Positions 33,121 through 40,743 of a DNA stretch of 64,000 nucleotides are shown piece after piece (position 1 is the first letter of the stretch; each line of letters starts with the position of its first letter). The translations under genes and the position numbers were made by a program. This DNA comes from Streptomyces cucumeris (GTDB taxonomy: Bacteria > Actinomycetota > Actinomycetes > Streptomycetales > Streptomycetaceae): the NCBI RefSeq assembly GCF_024295805.1, contig NZ_JANCLX010000015.1, forward strand, positions 91,860 through 155,859, read 5' to 3'. The notes under the pieces are model-generated. The model made no database searches. It had not been told where the DNA came from and saw only the letters and a program-made list of their open reading frames with translations.

Positions 33121-33789
33121 TCAGCGTGGCGTGGAGTCTATGGGCAACGTGGCCCGGTTCGTGGGGGTATTGGCGAGTGGGCGAGGACGGAGTCGAACCG
33201 TTACAGCCGGAGCGGGGGCTTTACAGGCCCTTGGGCTCACCAGTGCCCAGCTCACCCGTGGCGGAGGAGGCGGGGGCCAGCCCCACACGGCTGCTCGCGC
33301 ACCCAACGGTTTCAATCGAGTGTTTCCGGTGGCGTTGCTCTGATGGCTGACCTGCACGTTTCCGGCCGTCAGGCCTTCACAGCTGAAGCTCGGCGATCCT
33401 ACTGAGCCGACCTGCTCAAGGTCCTTCGCTTCCTGCTTCGTAATCAGCTCGTCCTTGCGGAGAAGTCGCGAGTAGGTGCTAAGTGAAGGGCGCTCGGTCA
33501 GTTCCAGTCCACGGGCCTCAGCCAGCGCCCGTAGTGCGCTTTCCAGGGCTGCGCCGCACAACACGATGGCCGCAGCAGGGTGCGTCTGCTTGTCATCCAG
33601 CAGCCGCCGGACCTGCCCCATCATGTCTGTGCTGATCACGCCGACTTCTGACCGAGAACGGGCGCCCACGATTTCGCTGACTCCCGCCTCGACCTGCCGA
33701 ACCCATGTGAGCAAGACATCACCGACAGCGCGTGCAAGGGCGCTGCTCATCGCCCAAGCCCTCCGCGCTTCCAGCACCATATTCGTCAC
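33121..33789 (-). pseudogene. 3'-truncated HEPN-like gene
   Basis: The first ~116 codons (to about 33442) look like a HEPN/DUF4145-type protein: helices MSSALARAVGDVLLTWVRQ, THPAAAIVLCGAALESALRAL and LRKDELITKQEAKDLEQ. Relatives continue with a W-x-x-x-RNxAAHG segment holding the Rx4-6H motif; here the sequence changes at that point and the frame runs through unrelated DNA and a tRNA-like gene on the same strand to a stop at 33121. So the catalytic motif is lost. GC content at third positions is lower than in the neighbours. Family recognition is by eye. Confidence 0.5.
33178..33257 (-). tRNA. tRNA-Tyr-like gene (anticodon GTA)
   Basis: 80 nt fold as a class II tRNA: acceptor GGGTGAG/CTCGCCC with discriminator A, D-arm GGGC-ACTGGTGA-GCCC (with A14 and GG), anticodon loop CTGTAAA (GTA, Tyr), a 12-nt variable region and T-loop TTCGACT. 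Oddities: C instead of the near-universal U8, A-C mismatches at the first pairs of the anticodon and T stems, and no encoded CCA. It may be a working tRNA-Tyr, a divergent copy brought by an element, or a decaying one. Confidence 0.6.
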
Positions 33790-33870
33790 TATGACGCGAA
33801 TTTGCTTGAAGACAGGCGCCGTTCAGCCTGGCTCTGCGATGCTGGAGGCCGATCGAGAGGGGCCGCAGCG

Positions 33871-34404
33871 ATGCAGTGGAAGATCCACGGGGAACGTCCG
33901 ATCTACGAGAACCCATGGGTGAACCTGTGGCTCACCGATGTGGAGACGCCAGACGGGCACCGCTGGGAACACCACGTCGTCAAGCTCCGCCATCTGGCCG
34001 TGGCCGCTGTGATCAACGACCGCCAAGAGGTCCTGATGATGTGGCGCCACCGCTTCATCACGGACGCGTGGGCCTGGGAGCTGCCCATGGGCCTGGTGGA
34101 GGCGGACGAGACCCCTGGCGAGGCTGCCGCCCGTGAAGTCCTCGAAGAGACCGGCTGGCGTCCGGGCGCGATGAAGCCGCTGATCTACGCCGAACCGGCG
34201 AACGGCATCACCGACTCCCAGCACCACCTGTTCCGCGCCGACGGCGCGACGTACGACGGGCCGCCGACCGAGAAGAATGAGTCGGATCGCGTCGAGTGGA
34301 TCCCGCTGGCGAACATCCGGGGCATGATCGACCGCCGCGAGATCGTCAGCAGCGGCTCCCTGGTCGGCCTCCTCCACGTCCTGATGGACGAAGGGGTTCG
34401 CTGA
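33871..34404 (+). CDS. NUDIX hydrolase
   Basis: 177 residues. The Nudix box spans residues 74-96 as GLVEADE...REVLEETGW, with Gly, both Glu of EE and the preceding Arg-Glu in place, so it should hydrolyse a nucleoside diphosphate linked to another group. The WELPMGLVEADE and late ITDSQHHLFRAD segments resemble the ADP-ribose pyrophosphatase branch. ATG at 33871; frame open upstream but the family starts here (MQWKIHGERPIYENPWV). An imperfect ATTCGTCA...TGACGCGAAT dyad (33780-33800) lies between it and the divergent HEPN-like gene. Confidence 0.87.
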   Translation: MQWKIHGERPIYENPWVNLWLTDVETPDGHRWEHHVVKLRHLAVAAVINDRQEVLMMWRHRFITDAWAWELPMGLVEADETPGEAAAREVLEETGWRPGAMKPLIYAEPANGITDSQHHLFRADGATYDGPPTEKNESDRVEWIPLANIRGMIDRREIVSSGSLVGLLHVLMDEGVR

Positions 34405-34521
34405 CCCTGCGAGGGAAGCACCGCCCGGAGACGGGCCTCGAAGGCAGCCGCGGCCGGCGCCGCCTGTCGGCCGGCTCCTCCTGGCGATGGTGTTGCGACG
34501 CGCCTGGGTGGCGCGGAGGCG

Positions 34522-34606
34522 CGGAGAGTGCGCGGATCGAACGCGCGCGGGTATGACCCCGACGACGGCTTAGCAAGCCGCTGCCTTACCACTCGGCCAA
34601 CTCTCC
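34522..34606 (-). tRNA. tRNA-Ser (anticodon GCT)
   Basis: 85 nt. Acceptor GGAGAGT/ACTCTCC with discriminator G, D-arm with TGGCCGAGTGGTAAGGCA, anticodon loop TTGCTAA (GCT), the long class II variable arm of tRNA-Ser, and T-loop GTTCGAT. No CCA is encoded. All canonical positions are present. Confidence 0.95.
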
Positions 34607-34906
34607 TCGGTGGCGGCGGCGAAGGGCCGCCCGGGCGGGGATCCCGCGGGCGGCGCGACCGTCTCGCAGGACGGTCAGACGGCGTACCCGGGGGAGTCCG
34701 CTGAGGACGATGAGCGCGGATACGGGCGACTGCTCGGCTGCTCGATCATCGTGGGCTCCTCTCCCGGTCGGCGGTGTGATCACTGTGCCCGGCCGCCGGA
34801 CAGCGCGGCAACCGGTTTTCCGGCACGGCCGGTACCTGCCGCTTCGCCGTCGCGGTCGCTTAGGCTCAGCAGCGAGCGTTGATCACGACCGCGGGAGGCG
34901 TGCGGG
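34607..34906. other. Spacer between tRNA-Ser and glnE
   Basis: 300 nt that hold the tRNA-Ser promoter region (minus strand) and the glnE promoter region. TAGGCT near 34862 could be the glnE -10, but the -35 is unclear. No gene and no strong repeat are visible. Confidence 0.4.
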
Positions 34907-37900
34907 ATGTCCGTACCGCAGGGACGCAGGAGCAGCAATGTCACCCGGCTGCTCCGGCACGGGTTCACCGACGCCTCCTCCGCCCAGCGGCTGCTGGACG
35001 TGCCCGAGCTGTCGGCGGTGCGCAGTGACCCGGTGCTGCTGGAGGCGCTGGGGGCGACCGCCGATCCGGATCTGGCGCTGCGCGGGCTGGTGCGGCTGGT
35101 GGAGGCGCTGCCGGAGGACGCGGGGGAGGGGCGGAACGGGGGGCAGCGGGCCGGATCGCGGCAGGCGCTGCTGGACACCCTGGTCACCGCCAAGCCGCTG
35201 CGCGACCGGCTGCTGGGGGTGCTGGGCGCCTCCGAGGCGCTGGGCGACCATCTGGCCCGGCATCCGCAGGACTGGCACGCGCTGGTCACCTATGAGCCCG
35301 CCGATCTGCATCCGACCACGCCCGAGTTCGAGCAGGCCCTGGCCGAGGGGGTGTGGAGCGGGCCGGGTGCGGAGCTGCCGCGGCCGGACGCGCTGCGGAT
35401 CGCCTACCGCCGGGCGCTGCTGGCCATCGCGGCACGCGATGTGTGCGGGACCACCGATGTCACCCAGGCCGCCGCCGAGCTCGCGGACCTGGCCACCGCC
35501 ACCCTGCGGGCCGCGCTGGAGATCGCGGCCGAGGAGCAGCCCGAGGACGCCGCCGCCTGCCGGCTCGCCGTGATCGGCATGGGCAAGTGCGGGGGCCGCG
35601 AGCTCAACTACGTCTCGGACGTCGATGTGATCTTCGTGGCGGAGGCCGTGGACGGGGTCGAGGAGGGGAAGGCTGTACAGGCCGCCACCCGGCTGGCGTC
35701 CCGGCTGATGCGGATCTGCTCGGACGTCACCGTCGAGGGCACCATCTGGCCGGTGGACGCCAATCTGCGGCCCGAGGGGCGCAACGGTCCGCTGGTGCGC
35801 ACACTGTCCAGCCATGTCGCGTACTACCAGCGGTGGGCCAAGACCTGGGAGTTCCAGGCGCTGCTGAAGGCCCGGCCGATGGCGGGCGACGCGGTGCTCG
35901 GGCAGGCGTACGTGGATGCGCTGGCACCGATGGTCTGGCAGGCCGTCGAACGCGAGAACTTCGTCCCCGACGTCCAGCAGATGCGCCGCCGCGTGGTGGA
36001 GAACATCCCGGCCGCCGAGATCGACCGCGAGCTGAAGCTGGGGCCGGGCGGGCTGCGGGACGTGGAGTTCGCCGTCCAGCTCCTCCAGCTGGTGCACGGC
36101 CGGTCGGACGAGTCGCTGCGCAGCGGCACCACGCTGGACGCGCTCGCGGCGCTGGCCGCGGGGGGCTATGTGGGCCGCTCCGACGCCGCCGCGCTGGACG
36201 CCGCCTACCGCTTCCTGCGGTCGATGGAGCACCGCATCCAGCTCTACCGGCTGCGCCGTACCCATCTGGTGCCCGAGGAGGAGGCGGATCTGCGGCGCCT
36301 GGGCCGTTCGCTGGGGTTCCGCACCGAGCCGGTCACCGAACTGGGCACCGCGTGGCGCCGGTACGCGCGCGAGGTGCGGCGGCTGCACGAGAAGCTCTTC
36401 TACCGTCCGCTGCTGGACGCCGTCGCCCAGCTTGAGCCCGGGGAGATCCGGCTCAGCTCCCAGGCGGCCGGGCAGCGGCTGGAGGCGCTGGGCTACGCCG
36501 ATCCGGTCTCGGCGCTGCGGCACCTGGAGGCACTGGCCTCCGGGGTGACCCGGAAGGCGGCGATCCAGCGCACCCTGCTGCCGGTGCTGCTGGGCTGGTT
36601 CGCCGACTCCGCGGATCCGGACGCGGGGCTGCTGGGCTTCCGCAAGGTCTCCGACGCGCTGGGCAAGACGCCCTGGTACCTGCGGCTGCTGCGGGACGAG
36701 GGCGCCGCCGCGGAGAACCTCGCCCGGGTGCTCTCCACCGGACGGCTCGCTCCCGACCTGCTGTTGCGCGCACCCGAGGCGGTGGCCCTGCTGGGCGATC
36801 CGGGCGGGCTGCGGCCGCGCGGGCGGCGCCATCTGGAGCAGGAGGTGCTGGCCGCGGTGGGCCGCGCCGACGGCGCGGAGCAGGCGGTCGCCGCGGCGCG
36901 CGGGGTGCGGCGGCGGGAGATGTTCCGGACGGCCGCGGCGGACATCATCGACAGCGCGCGGCTGGCCAACGGCGCGGTGCGTCCGACCGTGAGTTGGCCG
37001 CCGCCGGGCGACGAGGGCTCCGGCGGCACCGCGGCGCGCACCGCCCCGGCGCCCGCCGCCCCGCGCGGTGCGCCCGAGGTCCCGACCGCCCTGCGGGCCG
37101 CCGAACCGCATCTGCCCGCCGGGACCTCCAGGGCCAGGTCCGGAGCCGGGGCCACGTCGGCGGAGGAGCCGCCCGCCGACGCGGGGGCGCTGGTCGACAT
37201 GGTCGGCGACGCCCTCTCCGACCTCAACGCGGCCGCCATCGCGGGCGCCCTGCGCGCCGCCGTCAGCGACACCTGGGGCGATGAGCTGCCCACCCGCTTC
37301 GCCGTCATCGGCATGGGCCGCTTCGGCGGCCATGAGCTGAGCTACGGCTCGGACGCGGATGTGCTGTTCGTGCACGAGCCGCGCGAGGGCGCGGATGAGC
37401 AGGAAGCCTCCCGCGCCGCGTTCGCCGTGGCCAATGAGATGCGGCGGCTGCTCCAGCTCCCGACCGTCGATCCGCCGCTGCTGATCGACGCCGATCTGCG
37501 CCCGGAGGGCAAGTCCGGGCCGCTGGTGCGCACCCTGGCCTCGTACGCCGCGTACTACCGCCGCTGGTCGCTGGTCTGGGAGAGCCAAGCCCTGCTGCGC
37601 GCCGAACCGGTGGCGGGCGACCCGGAGCTGGGCGGGCGCTTCATCGAGCTGATCGATCCGCTGCGGTATCCGGCCGAGGGCCTGGGCGAGGACGCGGTAC
37701 GGGAGATCCGGCGGCTGAAGGCGCGGATGGAGTCCGAGCGGCTGCCCCGCGGCGCCGATCCCACCACCCACGCCAAACTGGGCCGCGGCGGACTGAGCGA
37801 CGTCGAGTGGACCGTGCAGCTTCTCCAGATGCGCCACGGCTGGGCCGAGCCCGGGTTGCGCACCACCCGTACCCGCCGTGCCCTGGCCGCCGCCCACGCC

Positions 37901-38158
37901 GCCGGGCTGATCGGCACCGAGGACGCCCAGACCCTCGACGAGGCGTGGGTGCTGGCGACCCGGGTCCGCAACGGTGTGATGGTGGTCCGCGGCCGCTCCG
38001 GCGACACCTTCCCCAGCGAGGCCCGTGAACTGGCCGCCGTGGCGCGGTACCTGGGCTACGGACCGGGGCACGTCGGGGAGATGCTGGACGACTACCGCCG
38101 CACCACCCGCCGGGCGCGCGCCGTCGTGGAGCGCCTGTTCTACGACTACGAGGGCTGA
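34907..38158 (+). CDS. glnE: Glutamine synthetase adenylyltransferase/deadenylase
   Basis: Bifunctional enzyme that attaches AMP to, or removes it from, glutamine synthetase I according to nitrogen state. 1083 residues with two nucleotidyltransferase domains: GMGKCGGRELNYVSDVDVIF (about 224-243) in the N-terminal deadenylylase half, and GMGRFGGHELSYGSDADVLF (about 803-822) in the C-terminal adenylylase half, each with the D-x-D metal pair. A Pro/Ala/Gly-rich insert of about 65 residues (~698-762) between the halves makes it longer than usual. Its main target GlnA is not in this window; the nearby glnA2 product probably lacks the target tyrosine motif. Confidence 0.95.
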   Translation: MSVPQGRRSSNVTRLLRHGFTDASSAQRLLDVPELSAVRSDPVLLEALGATADPDLALRGLVRLVEALPEDAGEGRNGGQRAGSRQALLDTLVTAKPLRDRLLGVLGASEALGDHLARHPQDWHALVTYEPADLHPTTPEFEQALAEGVWSGPGAELPRPDALRIAYRRALLAIAARDVCGTTDVTQAAAELADLATATLRAALEIAAEEQPEDAAACRLAVIGMGKCGGRELNYVSDVDVIFVAEAVDGVEEGKAVQAATRLASRLMRICSDVTVEGTIWPVDANLRPEGRNGPLVRTLSSHVAYYQRWAKTWEFQALLKARPMAGDAVLGQAYVDALAPMVWQAVERENFVPDVQQMRRRVVENIPAAEIDRELKLGPGGLRDVEFAVQLLQLVHGRSDESLRSGTTLDALAALAAGGYVGRSDAAALDAAYRFLRSMEHRIQLYRLRRTHLVPEEEADLRRLGRSLGFRTEPVTELGTAWRRYAREVRRLHEKLFYRPLLDAVAQLEPGEIRLSSQAAGQRLEALGYADPVSALRHLEALASGVTRKAAIQRTLLPVLLGWFADSADPDAGLLGFRKVSDALGKTPWYLRLLRDEGAAAENLARVLSTGRLAPDLLLRAPEAVALLGDPGGLRPRGRRHLEQEVLAAVGRADGAEQAVAAARGVRRREMFRTAAADIIDSARLANGAVRPTVSWPPPGDEGSGGTAARTAPAPAAPRGAPEVPTALRAAEPHLPAGTSRARSGAGATSAEEPPADAGALVDMVGDALSDLNAAAIAGALRAAVSDTWGDELPTRFAVIGMGRFGGHELSYGSDADVLFVHEPREGADEQEASRAAFAVANEMRRLLQLPTVDPPLLIDADLRPEGKSGPLVRTLASYAAYYRRWSLVWESQALLRAEPVAGDPELGGRFIELIDPLRYPAEGLGEDAVREIRRLKARMESERLPRGADPTTHAKLGRGGLSDVEWTVQLLQMRHGWAEPGLRTTRTRRALAAAHAAGLIGTEDAQTLDEAWVLATRVRNGVMVVRGRSGDTFPSEARELAAVARYLGYGPGHVGEMLDDYRRTTRRARAVVERLFYDYEG

Positions 38159-38246
38159 GAGGACCACCACGACCACCGGGCCGGGACGGCCACCGGGCCG
38201 AGGCGCGGCGGCGCCGCTGTCAGTGGTCTGTGGCAGCCTGCGGAAC

Positions 38247-38780
38247 ATGGGAACAGCGGCGCCATGGCGCGGACCGGTGCACGACGACCTCCTCGCGGCG
38301 CGCGAGCGGGTCTATGACGTCTGCGGGTTCGCCTGCTCGGAGCCGGTGCCGGAGCCGGAGAGCGCCGAGTACGCGGCCTGTGGCTTCGAGCTGGACGGCC
38401 TGGCGGTCCGCTTCCGGGTGGCGAAGACGACCCCGACCAAGACCGGTCAGTTCGTCACGGTGTGGCAGCGGTCCGAGGAGGGGCCGATCCGGCCGTTCGA
38501 CATGGCGGACGGGGTGGACCTCTTCATCATCAGCTCACATGAGGGTGACCGCTTCGGGCAGTTCGTCTTCCCGGGCGAGGTGCTGCGCGTGCGGGGCATC
38601 GTCTCCACGGACGGCGCCGGAGGGAAGCGGGCGTTCCGGGTCTATCCGCCCTGGGCCGAGACCACCAGCCGCCAGGCCCGTGCCACCCAGACCTGGCAGC
38701 TTGCGCACTTCCTCGACATCCCGGAGGCGGGAGCGGTGGACACCGCCCGCGCCCGGGCGCTCCATCAGCCGCGCAGATAG
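38247..38780 (+). CDS. MepB family protein
   Basis: 177 residues. The pattern CGFELDGLAVRFRVAKTTPT, KTGQFVTVWQR, DLFIISS, RFGQFVFPGEVLRVRGIVS and AFRVYPPWAE is that of the MepB family, named from the Staphylococcus mepRAB multidrug locus; its biochemical role is unknown. Cytosolic. Weak ribosome site; ATG chosen at the start of the similarity. Its 3' end overlaps the convergent YheO-type regulator gene by 16 nt. Confidence 0.8.
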   Translation: MGTAAPWRGPVHDDLLAARERVYDVCGFACSEPVPEPESAEYAACGFELDGLAVRFRVAKTTPTKTGQFVTVWQRSEEGPIRPFDMADGVDLFIISSHEGDRFGQFVFPGEVLRVRGIVSTDGAGGKRAFRVYPPWAETTSRQARATQTWQLAHFLDIPEAGAVDTARARALHQPRR

Positions 38781-39430
38781 TTGTAGACGGTGGCCCGGGA
38801 GACCCCGAGCAGTTCGGTGACCACCTGGACGGAGTGCTTCATCTGGAGGAAGCCGCGCGTCCGCAGCGAGCGGACCAGCTCCTTCTTGGCCGGGGTGCCC
38901 AGACTGCGCGGGGTCTGGCCGCGGGCCGCGGCGAACTCCTCGACGACGGTGCGCAGCTCGGCGGCGGTGCGCGCGCGGAGGGTCTCGGTGAGCGGCTGCT
39001 CCTGCTCCTCGGTGCGCACCAGGTTGGTGAGGCTGCGGGCGACACTGGCGAACAGCGAGACATCGAGGTTGAGACAGATTGCGGCCACATAGGTGCCCGC
39101 GCTGTTCTTGATGCCGATGGAGGTGCTTTTGGCCGGGCGGCCGTCGGGGAAGCTGTTGGCGTAGTTCTGGACGATGCCGGGGAAGCCGGGGTCCTCGATC
39201 CGGGCGAGACCCAGTTCGGTGGCCGGATCGCCGACCTCGCGGCCGGAGAGATTGCTCTCGATGGCGCGGATGGCCCGGTCCGGATGGCGCAGGTCGTGCA
39301 GAACCACCTCGCACAGTCCGGGGAACATCCGGCCGATGGCGGTCACGATCTTCTCGGCCTCGCGCAGCAGCAGTTCGTCCTCGGCGGTCCCCTCCGGCCG
39401 CGGTTCCTCCGGCGGTCGCTGTGCGGTCAT
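38765..39430 (-). CDS. YheO-type PAS-like/HTH transcriptional regulator
   Basis: 221 residues. The N-terminal YheO-like PAS domain (about 20-130) shows GRMFPGLCEVVLHDLRHPD, ESNLSGREVGDP and STSIGIKNSAGTYVAAICLN; the C-terminal helix-turn-helix is VTELLGVSRATVYNYLR. DauR, which controls D-arginine catabolism, belongs to this family. It overlaps the PLP-enzyme gene by 4 nt (ATGA), so the two are one operon and the regulator most likely senses the substrate or product of that enzyme. Confidence 0.87.
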   Translation of the reverse strand: MTAQRPPEEPRPEGTAEDELLLREAEKIVTAIGRMFPGLCEVVLHDLRHPDRAIRAIESNLSGREVGDPATELGLARIEDPGFPGIVQNYANSFPDGRPAKSTSIGIKNSAGTYVAAICLNLDVSLFASVARSLTNLVRTEEQEQPLTETLRARTAAELRTVVEEFAAARGQTPRSLGTPAKKELVRSLRTRGFLQMKHSVQVVTELLGVSRATVYNYLRG

Positions 39431-40593
39431 CGCGGGTCACCGCCCTCCGGGGCGAAGAGCGCCGCCATCGTGCCGGCGGCCTTCAGCCCCGATCCGGTGA
39501 GCATCACGGCCGTGGTCTCACCGGGGCGGATGGCGCCGCGCGCCCGGAAGAGGTCGATGGCCGCGGCGGCGGTCGCGCTGGTGGGTTCGGCGTACAGGCC
39601 CATCGCGGCCAGCCGCCGCACGGCCGCGACGATGGCGTCCTCGGGCACGGCGGCCATATCGCCCCCCGAGCGGCGGATCGCGCGCAGCACCTCGGGGTGG
39701 CGGACGGGCCGCCGGATGGCCGTGCCCTCGGCGATGGTCGGCGCATGCTCGAACGGGACGGGGTCCTCGGTGCCCGCGGCGAAGCTGGCCTGGAGCGGGG
39801 CGCAGTGGGCGGGCTGGGCGACCAGCAGTCTCGGGCGGCGGCTGATCCGGCCCGCCGCCAGCAGTTCGGAGAAGCCGAGGTCGCAGCCGAGGACGGTGCT
39901 GCCCGCCCCGGCCACCGTCACCACGGCGTCGGGGGCGGTGAAGCCGAGGTCCTCCCACAGTTCGTAGGCGAGGGTCTTGACCCCCTGGAGGAAGAAGGGG
40001 TGCCAGTTGTGGCTGGCGTAGTAGGTGTGCTCCGACTGGCGCAGCGCCTCGGCCGCGGTGGCGTCCCGGTCGCCCGGCACCACCTGGACCTCGGCCCCGT
40101 ACGCCCGGCTCTGGAGGACCTTCGCCGGGGAGGTGCCCTCGGGGACCAGGATCCTGGCCCGGATCCCGGCCGCGGCGCAGTACGCGGAGACCGAGGAGCC
40201 GCCGTTGCCGGAGCTGTCCTCGATCACCTCGCGGATGCCGTGCCGGCGCAGGGCCGAGATCATCACGCTGGTGCCGCGGTCCTTGAAGCTGCCGGTGGGG
40301 CTGAACCACTCCAGCTTGAAGTGGACCCGATTCCCGCCCCAGTCCTTCTCCACCAGCGGGGTGCACCCTTCTCCCAGGGACACCGGGGCGTCGAGGCGCA
40401 CCGGGAGGGCCGCCCGGTAGCGCCACAGGGAACGGTCCCCGGTGTCCACCTCCTCATGGCTGATGCCGGGGAGCGCGGAGATGGTGAGCGGAGCGCCGTC
40501 GTCACCGCGCCAGCGCGGTTCGTCGATCGGGTACGTGGCGCCGGAGCGCTCATCGACGTAGTGGGGACCGGGGGTGGGGGATTCGGCTCGCAC
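39427..40593 (-). CDS. PLP-dependent threonine-synthase-like enzyme
   Basis: 388 residues, fold type II. The PLP lysine is about Lys104 in SPTGSFKDRGTSVM; the cofactor-phosphate loop is VAGAGSTVLG and the asparagine loop DSSGNGGSSVSAYCAAAG. It resembles threonine synthase but also diaminopropionate ammonia-lyase and similar amino-acid lyases; being paired with a YheO-type regulator suggests catabolism of an unusual or D-amino acid. The GTG at 40593 is chosen because it sits 7 nt downstream of a good -10 box; an upstream TTG would lie within the promoter. Confidence 0.8.
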   Translation of the reverse strand: MRAESPTPGPHYVDERSGATYPIDEPRWRGDDGAPLTISALPGISHEEVDTGDRSLWRYRAALPVRLDAPVSLGEGCTPLVEKDWGGNRVHFKLEWFSPTGSFKDRGTSVMISALRRHGIREVIEDSSGNGGSSVSAYCAAAGIRARILVPEGTSPAKVLQSRAYGAEVQVVPGDRDATAAEALRQSEHTYYASHNWHPFFLQGVKTLAYELWEDLGFTAPDAVVTVAGAGSTVLGCDLGFSELLAAGRISRRPRLLVAQPAHCAPLQASFAAGTEDPVPFEHAPTIAEGTAIRRPVRHPEVLRAIRRSGGDMAAVPEDAIVAAVRRLAAMGLYAEPTSATAAAAIDLFRARGAIRPGETTAVMLTGSGLKAAGTMAALFAPEGGDPR

Positions 40594-40600
40594 CTTGGAT

Positions 40601-40629
40601 ATTCTGTTTAGATCTAGACCCTTGGTCAA
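40601..40629 (-). promoter_or_regulatory. Promoter and operator of PLP enzyme-regulator operon
   Basis: On the minus strand TTGACC (40629-40624) and CAGAAT (40606-40601) are 17 bp apart; the GTG start is 7 nt further, so the mRNA is probably leaderless. The spacer contains a palindrome GTCTAGATCTAAAC (40606-40619), symmetric except for one pair, an ideal place for a repressor such as the YheO-type protein. Confidence 0.6.
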
Positions 40630-40650
40630 GGGCTTATTGGCGGATTCCCG

Positions 40651-40727
40651 GTGCTCCGAGAGTGCTCCGAGCGCGCTCCGAGGCTGCTCCGAGTGCGCCC
40701 CGAGAGCCGCTCCAGTGCTCTTCGAGA
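40651..40727. repeat. Tandem 11-bp repeat array
   Basis: Five units in exact 11-bp register starting at 40651 (GTGCTCCGAGA, GTGCTCCGAGC, GCGCTCCGAGG, CTGCTCCGAGT, GCGCCCCGAGA) followed by two degenerate ones (GCTCCAG, GCTCTTCGAG). Consensus GCTCCGAG once per helical turn. It starts 22 bp upstream of the -35 box of the PLP-enzyme operon and ends 17 bp after the HAD gene's stop codon. Confidence 0.8.
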
Positions 40728-40743
40728 ACGGGGGAACACTCGT

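Noticed and set aside
34883..38248. A 1121-codon open frame antisense to glnE
   Set aside because: Long antisense frames are expected in GC-rich codon-biased DNA. It mirrors glnE exactly, and its product is a Gly/Arg/Gln-rich chain with no domain.
40651..40727. CRISPR array for the 11-bp repeats
   Set aside because: Units are contiguous with no spacers and far shorter than CRISPR repeats; no cas genes.
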